Shown in pieces: positions 16,617 through 24,795 of a stretch of 50,956 nucleotides of DNA. The stretch covers positions 1 through 50,956 of the forward strand of contig NZ_BMSA01000039.1 in NCBI RefSeq assembly GCF_014648915.1, in the 5' to 3' direction. Within the stretch, counting starts at the first letter, position 1. Each line of letters begins with the position of its first letter. This DNA comes from Streptomyces phaeofaciens (lineage in GTDB: Bacteria > Actinomycetota > Actinomycetes > Streptomycetales > Streptomycetaceae). The notes below the pieces were generated by a model. That model was not told the origin of the DNA. It was given only the letters and a program-made list of their open reading frames with translations, and did not search any database. The translations under genes and the position numbers were made by a program.

Positions 16617-19109
16617 ATGAACGCGACCGAAGCCCGTAAAGATCTCTACGCTCTGGTGAAGCGCGCCGAGGAAGACGGCGTTACGACGCTCATCCACAAG
16701 CGTGAGGATCGCGCGCTGTTGGCGCCGTTGGACCGGTTTCCTGCAGCTCGGAAGACCGATGCGTTCCCGTCCCACGTGCTGAGTGCAGCGCAGAAGGACT
16801 TCGGTGACCTCATCACGCGGGCGGCTCAGGGACAGCCGCAGGTGCTCCGGCGGAACACCACGCCGGTCGCAGTGCTGCTCCCCGTCGACACCGACTCAGG
16901 TGCGTTCTCGTCCGGCACGGCAGCGCGCACCGCATCCGCAGGAGGCGCGGTGAACGGGCAGGGCGATCGGGACGGCGGCAGCGCGCCGCGCAGGCTCGCC
17001 ACGCTGGGCGACGCCATCGGCTCCGTGCTCACCTCCAACCCGGCCAAGGGCGCCACGTTCGGGCTTCCTGGCGTGGACGCGGCGACGGGCGGTCTGCAGC
17101 CAGGCCGGCTGATGCTCGTGGCGGCCGCCCCGAACGTCGGCGGGAGCCTTCTGGGCCTGGCCGCCGCACGGCAGACCGCGCTCGTCGACAACCAGCGGGT
17201 CCTGTATGCGGCATCGGGACCGAACCGGGCCGACATCTTCCGCCGCATCATCTCCGCGGAGACCGGGGGCGACTACCCGCGCCTGAAGCAGGGCCGACTC
17301 ACCGAGCACGAGCAGCAGGTTGCCCAGCAGTTGGTCCACGCGCCACTGATGATCGACGACGGCAGCGACCTGACCACCGAGGCCATCGCCGATACGGCCC
17401 CGCACGTCCCAGACCTGGCGCTCGTGGTCGTCGACCGGCTCCAGGCCGCCCACAACGCCCGCTTGCCGCTCTCCGGTAACCGCCTCCCGGACGCCTCACA
17501 GGCCCTGGCCGACCTCGCCCGCACGCTGCACGTCCCGGTGCTCGCCATCGTCGACAGCGACGACCCCACCCTCCTGGGCCTCCTGGATGCCGACGTTCTC
17601 GTGACGCTCGCCCCGACCACCGACCCTGCCACAATCCAGGTGACGGTCGCCGAACGCGACTTCGGCACGATCGGGTCCGCCTACCTGAGACCCGACCTGC
17701 TGCACGCCCGCTTCCTCGACACCGGAGCCGCCGCCGTCGACCGCACGGGCGGCGAAAAGACCGCGCAGTTCCTGGGCAGCGCGGTGGAGCGGGAGTTGGC
17801 CGAAGCCGCGCTCCCGTACACGTCCGGTGCCCGGCAGGGACTGCCGGCCTCCGTCACCCACCTGCTGGCGGCACTGCGCACCGCACTGGCCAAGGGCGAC
17901 CCCGAAGCCCTTAGGGAACTCGGGCCGTCCCTGACTCAGGTAGCTTCAGCACCGCCGCAGCTGCCTGACACTGCCGAAGGACGCCGCCTTGCCGCTGCGC
18001 TACAGGCGTACAACACTGCCGTGTCCGCAGGCACCACGGGGCAGCCCGCCGCTGCCGCTGTCCAGGCCGCCGCTGGCCGCGGACAGGTCTCCGACGACGT
18101 TGACGAAGAAGACGACGGGGACGGTCTGGTACCGGGGGATGAGGAGGACGAGCCCGATGGCGCGGTCTTCCCTGCACTCAAAATCCTCAAGGACGCCGTC
18201 GCCCGCTCGAAGATGCACCCGATCCGGGTCATCCGCACCGAGGAACGCGACAGCGGTCCATGGCCGCTGATCAGCGAGGACATGGACGGCGAGCCACGCT
18301 GGGTCCACCCCGACGTCATCCTCACACGCGGCCCCCACATCAAGGCCAACGGCAAGCGCGTCCGGCGCGACAGGCTTGACGTGCCCGGCTCCTTCGGCGA
18401 GGGCACGCTGTGCCTGATCGACCGCAATGGTAGCTACCCCTCCGCCTGTTCGGCCGTCCCCCTCGCCCCGAACAAGCTCCTGCACACCGGCCCCCTCGAC
18501 ACGTTCGACAAGACGCAAGCCGGCATCTATCTCATCGACATCCCCCGGTGGAACCGCACAGACATGCCGCACCCCCTGGGGCGGATCATCGAACGCCCCG
18601 ACGACCAGGGCCGCGTGTGGGTCACCACCCCGCACATCAAGCAGCTCGAGAAGCTTGTCCGCGAGGGCCATCTCGCTGCCGCCCCGGTCATCCACGACTC
18701 CTGGACCGGGAAGGCCAACGAGTCGCTCCTCAAGCCCTTCTACGAAGCCACCAGGAAAGCACGGACCGAGCTCGTCCAAATTGGCGGTGACCCCTACAAG
18801 GCGTACAAGACCCGCCTGTCCATCGCCCTGCGCCTGCTGTGGCCCAAGCGCCAGGAACAGCGATCCCCCTTCTGGCGGCCCGACTGGCGCATGAGCATGG
18901 TCGCCGAAGCCTCCGTCCGCCACTGGTCAGTAGCCTTCCGAGCCGTCCAGCAAGGGCACCAGCTCATCGCCCTGCGCAACGTCGACGCAGCAGTCTTCTG
19001 GACACCCCCCAGCACGCCCCCTGCCACGTACAAGATCGGGACGGGCTTCGGCGAAGTGAAGGCCAAGTTCGTGCAGCCTGGCGAGATCATCCCCGAGGGT
19101 GACGACTGA
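16617..19109 (+). CDS. Tap-like telomere/replication protein: Phd-like + RecA/DnaB-like + Pol-like domains
   Basis: An 830-residue protein. Residues 1-45 (MNATEARKDLYALVKRAEED) and about 53-92 (VLSAAQKDFGDLITRAAQG) look like two Phd/YefM-type folds. Residues ~125-370 resemble the DnaB/RecA core (TFGLPGVDAATGGLQPGRLM, Walker B-like LALVVVDRLQ near 273). The Walker A position reads APNVGGSLLG without the catalytic Lys. An acidic linker follows near 490-515. The C-terminal ~320 residues hold IDRNGSYPSACS (Asp about 602), KAYKTRLSIALRLLW and LRNVDAAVFW, spaced like family B polymerase motifs A, B and C and like the C-terminal half of Streptomyces Tap. Its stop overlaps the next ATG. Domain calls are inference from motif reading; the start at ATG 16617 is preferred to TTG 16596. 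Confidence 0.85.
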   Translation: MNATEARKDLYALVKRAEEDGVTTLIHKREDRALLAPLDRFPAARKTDAFPSHVLSAAQKDFGDLITRAAQGQPQVLRRNTTPVAVLLPVDTDSGAFSSGTAARTASAGGAVNGQGDRDGGSAPRRLATLGDAIGSVLTSNPAKGATFGLPGVDAATGGLQPGRLMLVAAAPNVGGSLLGLAAARQTALVDNQRVLYAASGPNRADIFRRIISAETGGDYPRLKQGRLTEHEQQVAQQLVHAPLMIDDGSDLTTEAIADTAPHVPDLALVVVDRLQAAHNARLPLSGNRLPDASQALADLARTLHVPVLAIVDSDDPTLLGLLDADVLVTLAPTTDPATIQVTVAERDFGTIGSAYLRPDLLHARFLDTGAAAVDRTGGEKTAQFLGSAVERELAEAALPYTSGARQGLPASVTHLLAALRTALAKGDPEALRELGPSLTQVASAPPQLPDTAEGRRLAAALQAYNTAVSAGTTGQPAAAAVQAAAGRGQVSDDVDEEDDGDGLVPGDEEDEPDGAVFPALKILKDAVARSKMHPIRVIRTEERDSGPWPLISEDMDGEPRWVHPDVILTRGPHIKANGKRVRRDRLDVPGSFGEGTLCLIDRNGSYPSACSAVPLAPNKLLHTGPLDTFDKTQAGIYLIDIPRWNRTDMPHPLGRIIERPDDQGRVWVTTPHIKQLEKLVREGHLAAAPVIHDSWTGKANESLLKPFYEATRKARTELVQIGGDPYKAYKTRLSIALRLLWPKRQEQRSPFWRPDWRMSMVAEASVRHWSVAFRAVQQGHQLIALRNVDAAVFWTPPSTPPATYKIGTGFGEVKAKFVQPGEIIPEGDD

Positions 19110-19681
19110 TGGCCGGACCCACCGGGCGCGGAGGCTCCCTGGGCGCCGCCCTGAACGACCTCCTCCGTTCCCAGGTCACTCCCCGGCACCGGCTGTCGTC
19201 GTACAACGCGAGGCACTGGCACGCGCAGCTCAGCCAGCTCACCGCAACCCACCGCGGCTATCAGGCCTTGGAAGACGCAGGACTCCACGTGACCACCAAG
19301 ACGTTGGTCAACTGGCTGTCCGACCCCGAATACAACATCCGCCGTAGCTACCGCGACCTCATCCACACCGCCTACGAGAACACCGCCATCGTCCCCGCCG
19401 ACCCCATCCCCGACCACATCAAAGACGGCCAATTCGAGATCAGCGGTACCGTCAGGACCGGCACCGACGAACGCGAGCGCGGCACCCGCAGGGCCGCACC
19501 CCTGCGCATCGACGGGAGCAGGGGCTACTGGGACGCGATCGAGGAACTCTGGGCCGCCGGCGAGCTCACCGACGAGGTGGTTGAGGATCACTTCGTCGAC
19601 GGCGTGATCGTGGCGGACATCGGCGAAGGCACCGACGGCTGGGAGTTCCCCGGCGCCTCGTACTCCGTCGAACTCCGGTAG
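19109..19681 (+). CDS. Tpg-like small protein, candidate telomere terminal protein
   Basis: ATG 19109 overlaps the upstream TGA, so the two genes are coupled as tap and tpg are on Streptomyces linear chromosomes. The 190-residue length matches Tpg (~185). An N-terminal helical part (RLSSYNARHWHAQLSQLTA, then a helix-turn-helix candidate VTTKTLVNWLSDPEYNIRRS) is followed by a beta-rich part (FEISGTVRTGTDERERGTR) and an acidic helical end (YWDAIEELWAAGELTDEVVE, VIVADIGEGTDGWEF). I see no direct sequence match to canonical Tpg, so the role as DNA-end-linked primer protein is inferred from order, size and architecture. It could instead be an unrelated partner of the large protein. Confidence 0.85.
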   Translation: MAGPTGRGGSLGAALNDLLRSQVTPRHRLSSYNARHWHAQLSQLTATHRGYQALEDAGLHVTTKTLVNWLSDPEYNIRRSYRDLIHTAYENTAIVPADPIPDHIKDGQFEISGTVRTGTDERERGTRRAAPLRIDGSRGYWDAIEELWAAGELTDEVVEDHFVDGVIVADIGEGTDGWEFPGASYSVELR

Positions 19682-19704
19682 CAGCAGACGCGAATCAGTC
19701 CAAC

Positions 19705-20327
19705 TGCCCACTGCAGTAGACGAGGGCCGGTGCGGGCGAGACCGCCGACAGCGCCACGCCGGGAGCGAGTAGCGGTCCACCTCACCGGCCCCGTCAGGTA
19801 CGCGCCGAGGAACTCGCCGAGGGCCAAGGACAGGTCGCCGTCGGACGGCACGCTCACGCCGTAGGGCGGCTTGCCCACCGCGATGCGCGCCGGGCCGGCC
19901 ACCGCGCCGGGGGCGCCGGTCACGGTGAACGAGGCGCCACTCGCGTCGGCGGCCACCGGGACGGCGAAGTAGCGCAGGCGTCCGTCGGCGTGCTGCGCAG
20001 CTACCGTCACCGACCACGTACCGCCGGAGCGCTGCGCACGGCGGTCACCGCTGCCGGCTTCGGCTGCGCACCCGCAGCCGGGTCCTGCAGATCGACGTCG
20101 GGCGCGAGGGAGTGCGCAAGCCGCGCTTGCGAACTGTCCGCTTCGGCGGCACCTCTGCGCAGCCACGCGTCGACGAACACCTGCGCATAGCCCGCAGGGT
20201 CGGCCGCGATCGCGGTGAGCAGGGCCAGGCGCGAAAGGCGGACGCGCCGCCTCGTCTTCTCCAGCCGGGTGCCCGCCGCCGTCGGAGCCGCGGCCTCGCC
20301 TTTTGAGGCCTGCTTGCCAGGAGACAT
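19705..20327 (-). pseudogene. TcpC-like conjugal transfer protein, frameshifted
   Basis: ATG 20327 starts MSPGKQASKGEAAAPTAAG, then RRRVRLSRLALLTAIAADPA, but the expected long transmembrane helix is cut short by a deletion. It continues AGYAQVFVDAWLRRG, changes frame near 20030, and resumes RSGGTWSVTVAAQHADGRLR and GDLSLALGEFLGAYLTG before a second frame change near 19790. The NTF2-like segments are typical of TcpC-type conjugation proteins of actinobacteria. The second C-terminal domain is absent. It would have been membrane-anchored and part of a DNA transfer machine. Confidence 0.65.
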
Positions 20328-20396
20328 GGTTGAACTCCCAGGTCAGAACGGGTGATTGCTGACTTTGAGAAGATCCGGCGACCCTGACCCGACCAT

Positions 20397-20468
20397 CGAC
20401 CATGAGACCCCGACCACGGTCACGATGGGGACACGAAGCTCATGGTCGGGCTCATGGTCGGCCCGACC
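20397..20468. repeat. Operator-like repeats CTCATGGTCG and GGTCGGCCCGACC
   Basis: CGACCATGAG at 20397 is the inverse of CTCATGGTCG, which occurs at 20439 and 20451 (12-base period). The last copy merges into the near-perfect palindrome GGTCGGCCCGACC (20456-20468). The cluster lies 70-140 bases upstream of the TcpC-like gene start, a good position for a repressor. The same 13-mer recurs at 24960. Confidence 0.5.
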
Positions 20469-20626
20469 ACGGGTCGGCCGTGGGCCGGTGGGAGCTCAAC
20501 TCGCCGGTCACGTGTTCTGGGGTCGGCGACCCCAGTGGCGCCCTCATGCCGCACCGGCGGACGGTCCCCTGCGCCGGAGCGCGCACGGACGCCGCCCGGG
20601 CCGCGACAGACGTGCCGAGGGGGCGG

Positions 20627-21142
20627 TCAGTTGACTGACCAGGCCTCCCACGGCTGAGGTGGCTTGCCGATCTCTCGTCTCCACCACTGGCCATCTGCGT
20701 CTCGAAACCCGAAGACGATCACGAGCCGTGCGTCAGGGACGGGGCGGACCGGCTCACTGAGTAGATCGATCAGTTGCACCCTCGCCGTCAGCGTCTCCTG
20801 TGGTTGGAGGACGCAGGCGTTCTTTGCATTCGGCCTGATGCTGGGGTTCAAACGCCAACCCGCCGCATCTTGGGAGGGAGCCTGACGAACGTCCAGGACC
20901 TCGACATCACCGATGGCGCTTGTACCTCCGTTGGTGATGCAGACGTCGAGGGTCGTACTGCTGGACCACAGAACTGAGGCGGTCACCAAAGAAGCTCGGC
21001 CCTGGGCCGCTCTGGCCACTCGATCCGTGGCTTCTCGATCAGCCCTTACCGCCCGTCGGTGTGGTATCCACAGCGACGCGACGGCAACGCCCACACCGCC
21101 AGCTGCAATCACGGTGCTCACCACGTTCCAAGAATCGACCAT
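20627..21142 (-). CDS. Membrane-anchored hypothetical protein
   Basis: ATG 21142 opens 171 residues. One N-terminal membrane helix (VVSTVIAAGGVGVAVASLWI) is followed by a short basic coiled region (RRAVRADREATDRVARA). A beta-rich domain then contains TTLDVCITNGGTSAIGDVEV and RLVIVFGFRDADGQWWRREI. This layout is common for Streptomyces proteins with an immunoglobulin-like cytoplasmic domain of unknown role. It has the same direction as the TcpC-like remnant. Confidence 0.7.
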   Translation of the reverse strand: MVDSWNVVSTVIAAGGVGVAVASLWIPHRRAVRADREATDRVARAAQGRASLVTASVLWSSSTTLDVCITNGGTSAIGDVEVLDVRQAPSQDAAGWRLNPSIRPNAKNACVLQPQETLTARVQLIDLLSEPVRPVPDARLVIVFGFRDADGQWWRREIGKPPQPWEAWSVN

Positions 21143-21481
21143 GAACCCACCCCGTATGCGGCTATGTCGGGAGGATCGCAGACGTCCGGGCTACTCCTCA
21201 ACAGGCGCGATGCGTAACGGTCACAAGCCCCAGCACTTGTGCCATCAAGCGTGCTGAGCAGCAAGGCTATTACTGCGTGAGCAAGACTGACCGATGCCCA
21301 CAGGGCGCAGTGTCGGGGTGCGCGCTCATGGTCTGGCGTGGGCGTCGGTGGCGGATCGCAAGGAGTGCCGTGGCGCCAGCGTCCGGCCATGTGGCAGTTC
21401 GCCATTTCGGGTCATTTCAGGGGTTGGGTGTCGTTACCCTGCGGATCTGAACGTCACATCGTGAGATCAGGGGGAGCCATC
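21143..21481. other. Intergenic region with direct repeat copy 1
   Basis: Contains no convincing gene; a minus-strand frame at 21118-21405 lacks coding character. It holds the left copy of the 46-bp repeat and, near 21325, another CTCATGGTC. The final 40 bases carry the RBS (AGGGGGA) of the trypco2-like gene. Confidence 0.4.
21253..21298 (+). repeat. Imperfect direct repeat, copy 1
   Basis: Shares about 37 of 46 positions with 24726-24772, including the identical blocks GCTGAGC, TATTACTG, TGAGCAAG and TGACCGA. Nearly all differences are transitions. Together the copies bracket the trypco2/STAND gene pair. Confidence 0.65.
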
Positions 21482-21799
21482 GTGCCGCAGGAGCCGTGGG
21501 CGGGGTTGTCGGAGGCCATCAGTGCGGTCCGGGCGGAGTTGGAGCAGGCCATGACCGACGGCCAGGGGCATGCGATCCAGTTCCGCACCGGGCCGGTGGA
21601 GATGGAGTTCGCCGTGGACATCAAGAAGGACGCCCAGGCGGGCGCGAAGGTGTCCGTCCTGCCCTGGAGTGCCAGCGCCGAGGCCAAGGCCGGGTACGCG
21701 GCCGGCTCCACGTCCCGCCTGAAGATCACCTTGCAGCCGGTCGACGAGCACGGCCAGGACCAGAAGATCGGTGCCCGGAGCACGCAGCGCCCCAAGTAG
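21482..21799 (+). CDS. Trypco2-like domain protein (trypsin-co-occurring)
   Basis: GTG 21482 with AGGGGGA six bases upstream gives 105 residues. The pattern LSEAISAVRAELEQAMTDGQ, IQFRTGPVEMEFAVDIKKDA then KVSVLPWSASAEAKAGYAAG and RLKITLQPVDEHG matches the small trypsin-co-occurring domain 2 found in bacterial conflict operons. Its role is unknown; a scaffold or regulator of the protease partner is proposed for the family. It lies 48 bases upstream of the trypsin/NB-ARC gene, in the same orientation. Confidence 0.75.
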   Translation: MPQEPWAGLSEAISAVRAELEQAMTDGQGHAIQFRTGPVEMEFAVDIKKDAQAGAKVSVLPWSASAEAKAGYAAGSTSRLKITLQPVDEHGQDQKIGARSTQRPK

Positions 21800-21847
21800 C
21801 GCCAGGTGAAGCCTGCTCGGTGAGCTGTGGAGAACGGGGGTGCGCGC

Positions 21848-24580
21848 GTGGACGTGCGACGGGTGATGGAGGTCTGGGACCCGGCAGGAGGGATCGCCGG
21901 GACCGGCTACCTCGTCACGGACCGGCTGCTCCTGACCGCCTACCACAACATCCAGCACGCCGAGTCTTCCTCCGGGCGCCCGGTGGAGGTGCGGCAACTG
22001 GCCCGGCACGGGGAGCAAGAGTGCGCGTGGGCGTCGGCCGAGGTGTTGTGGCCGGATCAGCCGCCCGACATCGACCAAGACCCGCACACCGATGCCGCCC
22101 TGCTGCTGATCACCGACCCCACCTGGCAGCCTCCCGCGTCTGTGAAGCCGGTGCAGTGGGGGCGGGTACCTGTGCCGTCGGAGGGTACGGCCGGCGCGCG
22201 GGTGGCGTGTGTTGCGGTGGGGTTCCCGGAGGCCGAGCAGCGGGACGGCGAGCGGGACACCAAGGAGATCCGCGGGCACATCGAGACCCTGACCGGCCTG
22301 AAATCCGGCCTCATCACCGCCCACCTCGACGACGTCGCGACGCCGGGCAAGACGGGTGCAGCATCGTCATGGTCCGGAGCATCCGGGGCCGCCCTGTTCT
22401 GCGGCAACCTGCTGACCGGGATCCTGACCACCGACCGCACGGGGAACTACTCGGGCGACCAGCTCATCGCCGTGCCCCTGACCACCCTCGCCGCACGCCC
22501 CTGCTTCACCACCACCATCAAGGCCGCGGGCAACCTTCTGACACTCCAGGACATCACGATCCCTGCCGGCAGCAATCACTCCCCGGGGCCGTACGACATG
22601 GACGCGCCCGCCGGTCTGCACAACCTTCCCGGCCTTCCCGCCGAAGTCTTCGTCGGCCGGAAAGGAGCACTGGCTGCCCTCGCCGCCGCCATGGAGCAGG
22701 GTTCCAAGGCGATCACTCAGACCGTCCAGGGACTCGGTGGTGTCGGCAAGACCACGCTTGCCCTGCACTACGCCCACACCCACCGGGAGTCCTACCAACT
22801 GGTGTGGTGGATCCACGCCGACACCCCCGACCAGATCCTCGCCGACCTTGCGGACCTGACCACCCGGCTCCACGGCGCCGCCACCGGCCGGACCGCGGCC
22901 GAAGACGCCGACTGGGCCATCGGATGGCTCCAGACCCACCCCGGCTGGCTCGTCGTGCTCGACAACGCCGAACATCCCAACAGCGTCCGCCAGCTGTTGG
23001 GTCAGCTCCACCACTTCGGACGCCATCTGATCACCAGCCGCTTCGCACACGGCTGGCCCACCACACCCCTCGCCCTCCCCCTCCTAACCCCCAGCGCCTC
23101 AATCGACCTGCTCACCCAGCTCACGAGGCTGGCGGACCCCGACAACCAGCATCATGCCCGCCTGCTCGCCGAGGAACTCGGACACCTTCCCCTCGCCCTG
23201 GAACAGGCGGGCGCGTTCATCGCCGAGAGCCACATTCCCGTGAGTGAGTACCGGGACCTGCTCCGCCAGTACCCAGCCCAGACCACCAACACCACTCCCG
23301 CGGGCGGCGATCCTCAGCGCACCATGGCCCGCATCTGGCGCATCACCCTCGACGCCCTCCACCGCGACACCCCCCTGGCCGTCGATATCTTGCGCGCCGC
23401 CGCCTGGTACGCCCCCACCGCCATCCCCCGCGCCCTGCTCGCCCCGTTGGCCGAGGATCCCGTCAGCTACACCGGAGCCCTGGGCCAACTCGCCGCCTAC
23501 AACATGATCGCCCTGGATGCCGGCACCCTCAGCATCCACCGCCTCATCCAGACCGTCGCGCGCACGCCCGACCCCACCACGACAGACGATGCCGACCCCC
23601 ACCGCGCCTACGACATCATCACCGCCGCCCGCCAGCAGGCCACCACCCTCTTGCGCACTGCACTGCCTGATCAACCGCGAACGAACGTGGCTGGATGGTT
23701 TACCTGGCGCATCCTGATCCCCCACGCCGAAGCCCTCCTCGCCGCCACCGGCCCCGACCATGACACAAAAGACACCGACCTCCTCCTTACCGACACCGCC
23801 ATCTACCTGCAAGGCCAAGGCCAGATCGCCCAGGCCATCACCTACCAGAAGCGCTCCCTGGACGCCTCCATCCGTCTTCACGGCCCCGACCACCCCTCCA
23901 CGCTCACCTCCCGCAACAACCTCGCGTACGCCTACGAGGAGGCGGGGGACCTGGGCCGCGCCATACCGCTGCACGAACAAACCCTCACCGGCTCCGTACG
24001 AGCCCTGGGCGAAGACCACCCCGACACGCTCACCTCCCGCAACAACCTCGCCGGCGCCTACGAGTCGGCGGGGGACCTGGGCCGGGCCATCCCGCTGTAC
24101 GAACAGAACTTCACCGACCGAGTGCGGGTCCTGGGCGAAGACCACCCCGACACGCTCGCCTCCCGCAACAACCTCGCCTACGCCTACCGAGCGGCGGGAG
24201 ACCTGAGCCGCGCCATCCCCCTGTGCGAACAGACCCTCACCGACTCCGTGCGGGTCCTGGGCGAAGACCACCCCAACACGCTCGCCTCCCGCAACAACCT
24301 CGCCGGCGCCTACGAGACGGCGGGAGACCTGGACCAGGCCATCCCCCTGTACGAACAAACCCTCACCGACTTCGTACGGGTCCTGGGCGAAGACCACCCC
24401 AACACGCTCGCCTCCCGCAACAACCTCGCCCACGCCTACGAGACGGCGGGAGACCTGGACCAGGCCATCCCCCTGTACGAACAAACCCTCACCGACTCCA
24501 TACGAGCCCTGGGCGAAGACCACCCGACCACCCGTACTGTCAGAGCCAACCTCGCCTACGTCAAATCGACCAACACCTGA
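21848..24580 (+). CDS. Trypsin-like protease / NB-ARC STAND NTPase / TPR protein
   Basis: About 910 residues from GTG 21848 (ggggg RBS; GTG 21827 is possible). Residue numbers are from 21848. The protease domain shows GTGYLVTDRLLLTAYHN (His33), PHTDAALLLI (Asp82) and SWSGASGAALFCG (Ser179), a complete triad. The NB-ARC ATPase has VQGLGGVGKTTLALHYA (Lys301), WLVVLDNAEH (Asp372), HLITSRF (Arg398), HLPLALEQAGAF and the MHD-like LSIHRLIQTVAR. Six 42-residue tetratricopeptide repeats end the protein. This is the architecture of bacterial NLR-like conflict and defence proteins: TPRs sense a trigger, NB-ARC oligomerises, and the protease acts. The trigger is unknown. Confidence 0.9.
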   Translation: MDVRRVMEVWDPAGGIAGTGYLVTDRLLLTAYHNIQHAESSSGRPVEVRQLARHGEQECAWASAEVLWPDQPPDIDQDPHTDAALLLITDPTWQPPASVKPVQWGRVPVPSEGTAGARVACVAVGFPEAEQRDGERDTKEIRGHIETLTGLKSGLITAHLDDVATPGKTGAASSWSGASGAALFCGNLLTGILTTDRTGNYSGDQLIAVPLTTLAARPCFTTTIKAAGNLLTLQDITIPAGSNHSPGPYDMDAPAGLHNLPGLPAEVFVGRKGALAALAAAMEQGSKAITQTVQGLGGVGKTTLALHYAHTHRESYQLVWWIHADTPDQILADLADLTTRLHGAATGRTAAEDADWAIGWLQTHPGWLVVLDNAEHPNSVRQLLGQLHHFGRHLITSRFAHGWPTTPLALPLLTPSASIDLLTQLTRLADPDNQHHARLLAEELGHLPLALEQAGAFIAESHIPVSEYRDLLRQYPAQTTNTTPAGGDPQRTMARIWRITLDALHRDTPLAVDILRAAAWYAPTAIPRALLAPLAEDPVSYTGALGQLAAYNMIALDAGTLSIHRLIQTVARTPDPTTTDDADPHRAYDIITAARQQATTLLRTALPDQPRTNVAGWFTWRILIPHAEALLAATGPDHDTKDTDLLLTDTAIYLQGQGQIAQAITYQKRSLDASIRLHGPDHPSTLTSRNNLAYAYEEAGDLGRAIPLHEQTLTGSVRALGEDHPDTLTSRNNLAGAYESAGDLGRAIPLYEQNFTDRVRVLGEDHPDTLASRNNLAYAYRAAGDLSRAIPLCEQTLTDSVRVLGEDHPNTLASRNNLAGAYETAGDLDQAIPLYEQTLTDFVRVLGEDHPNTLASRNNLAHAYETAGDLDQAIPLYEQTLTDSIRALGEDHPTTRTVRANLAYVKSTNT
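23894..24531 (+). repeat. 126-bp tandem repeats encoding TPRs
   Basis: About five consecutive 126-base units carry the core SRNNLAxAYExAGDLxxAIP. The last two units are almost identical in nucleotides, and the linking GGCGAAGACCACCCC recurs in each, which implies recent duplication or gene conversion. This is a protein-coding repeat, not a CRISPR array. Confidence 0.85.
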
Positions 24581-24725
24581 CCCACCCCAACAACAAAAGC
24601 AGCGACTTTCACTTGCGGTACCGCTGGCCTCCGTGCCGAACCAGCCTCCCCCACGCGCGATCAGCCAGCGCTCTCCGACACCTGACCACTCGATACACGC
24701 CTACACAGGTGGCCTCATCAGACAA
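24581..24725. other. Gap after the STAND gene
   Basis: 145 bases with no gene and no strong terminator hairpin. A run of CAACAACAAAAG follows the stop. The second direct repeat copy begins at 24726. Confidence 0.4.
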
Positions 24726-24772
24726 GCTGAGCGGCGAAGTTATTACTGTATGAGCAAGGCTTGACCGACGCC
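24726..24772 (+). repeat. Imperfect direct repeat, copy 2
   Basis: Right-hand partner of 21253-21298, about 80 percent identical. Similarity continues weakly for about 25 bases to the right (GCACTCGGCTCTGCGC against GCAGTGTCGGGGTGCGC), so the original repeat may have been near 75 bp. Confidence 0.65.
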
Positions 24773-24795
24773 TCGCGCACCGAGGCACTCGGCTC

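Noticed and set aside
21118..21405. Minus-strand 95-codon frame between the membrane protein and the trypco2-like gene
   Set aside because: No RBS, low coding signal, and it overlaps the direct repeat copy 1.
23099..24523. 474-codon antisense frame with internal repeats (GVGEGLFVQGDG)
   Set aside because: The repeats simply mirror the 126-bp TPR units on the other strand.
23894..24531. Regular repeats considered as a CRISPR array
   Set aside because: Units are 126 bp, contiguous and in frame as TPR code, with no spacers.
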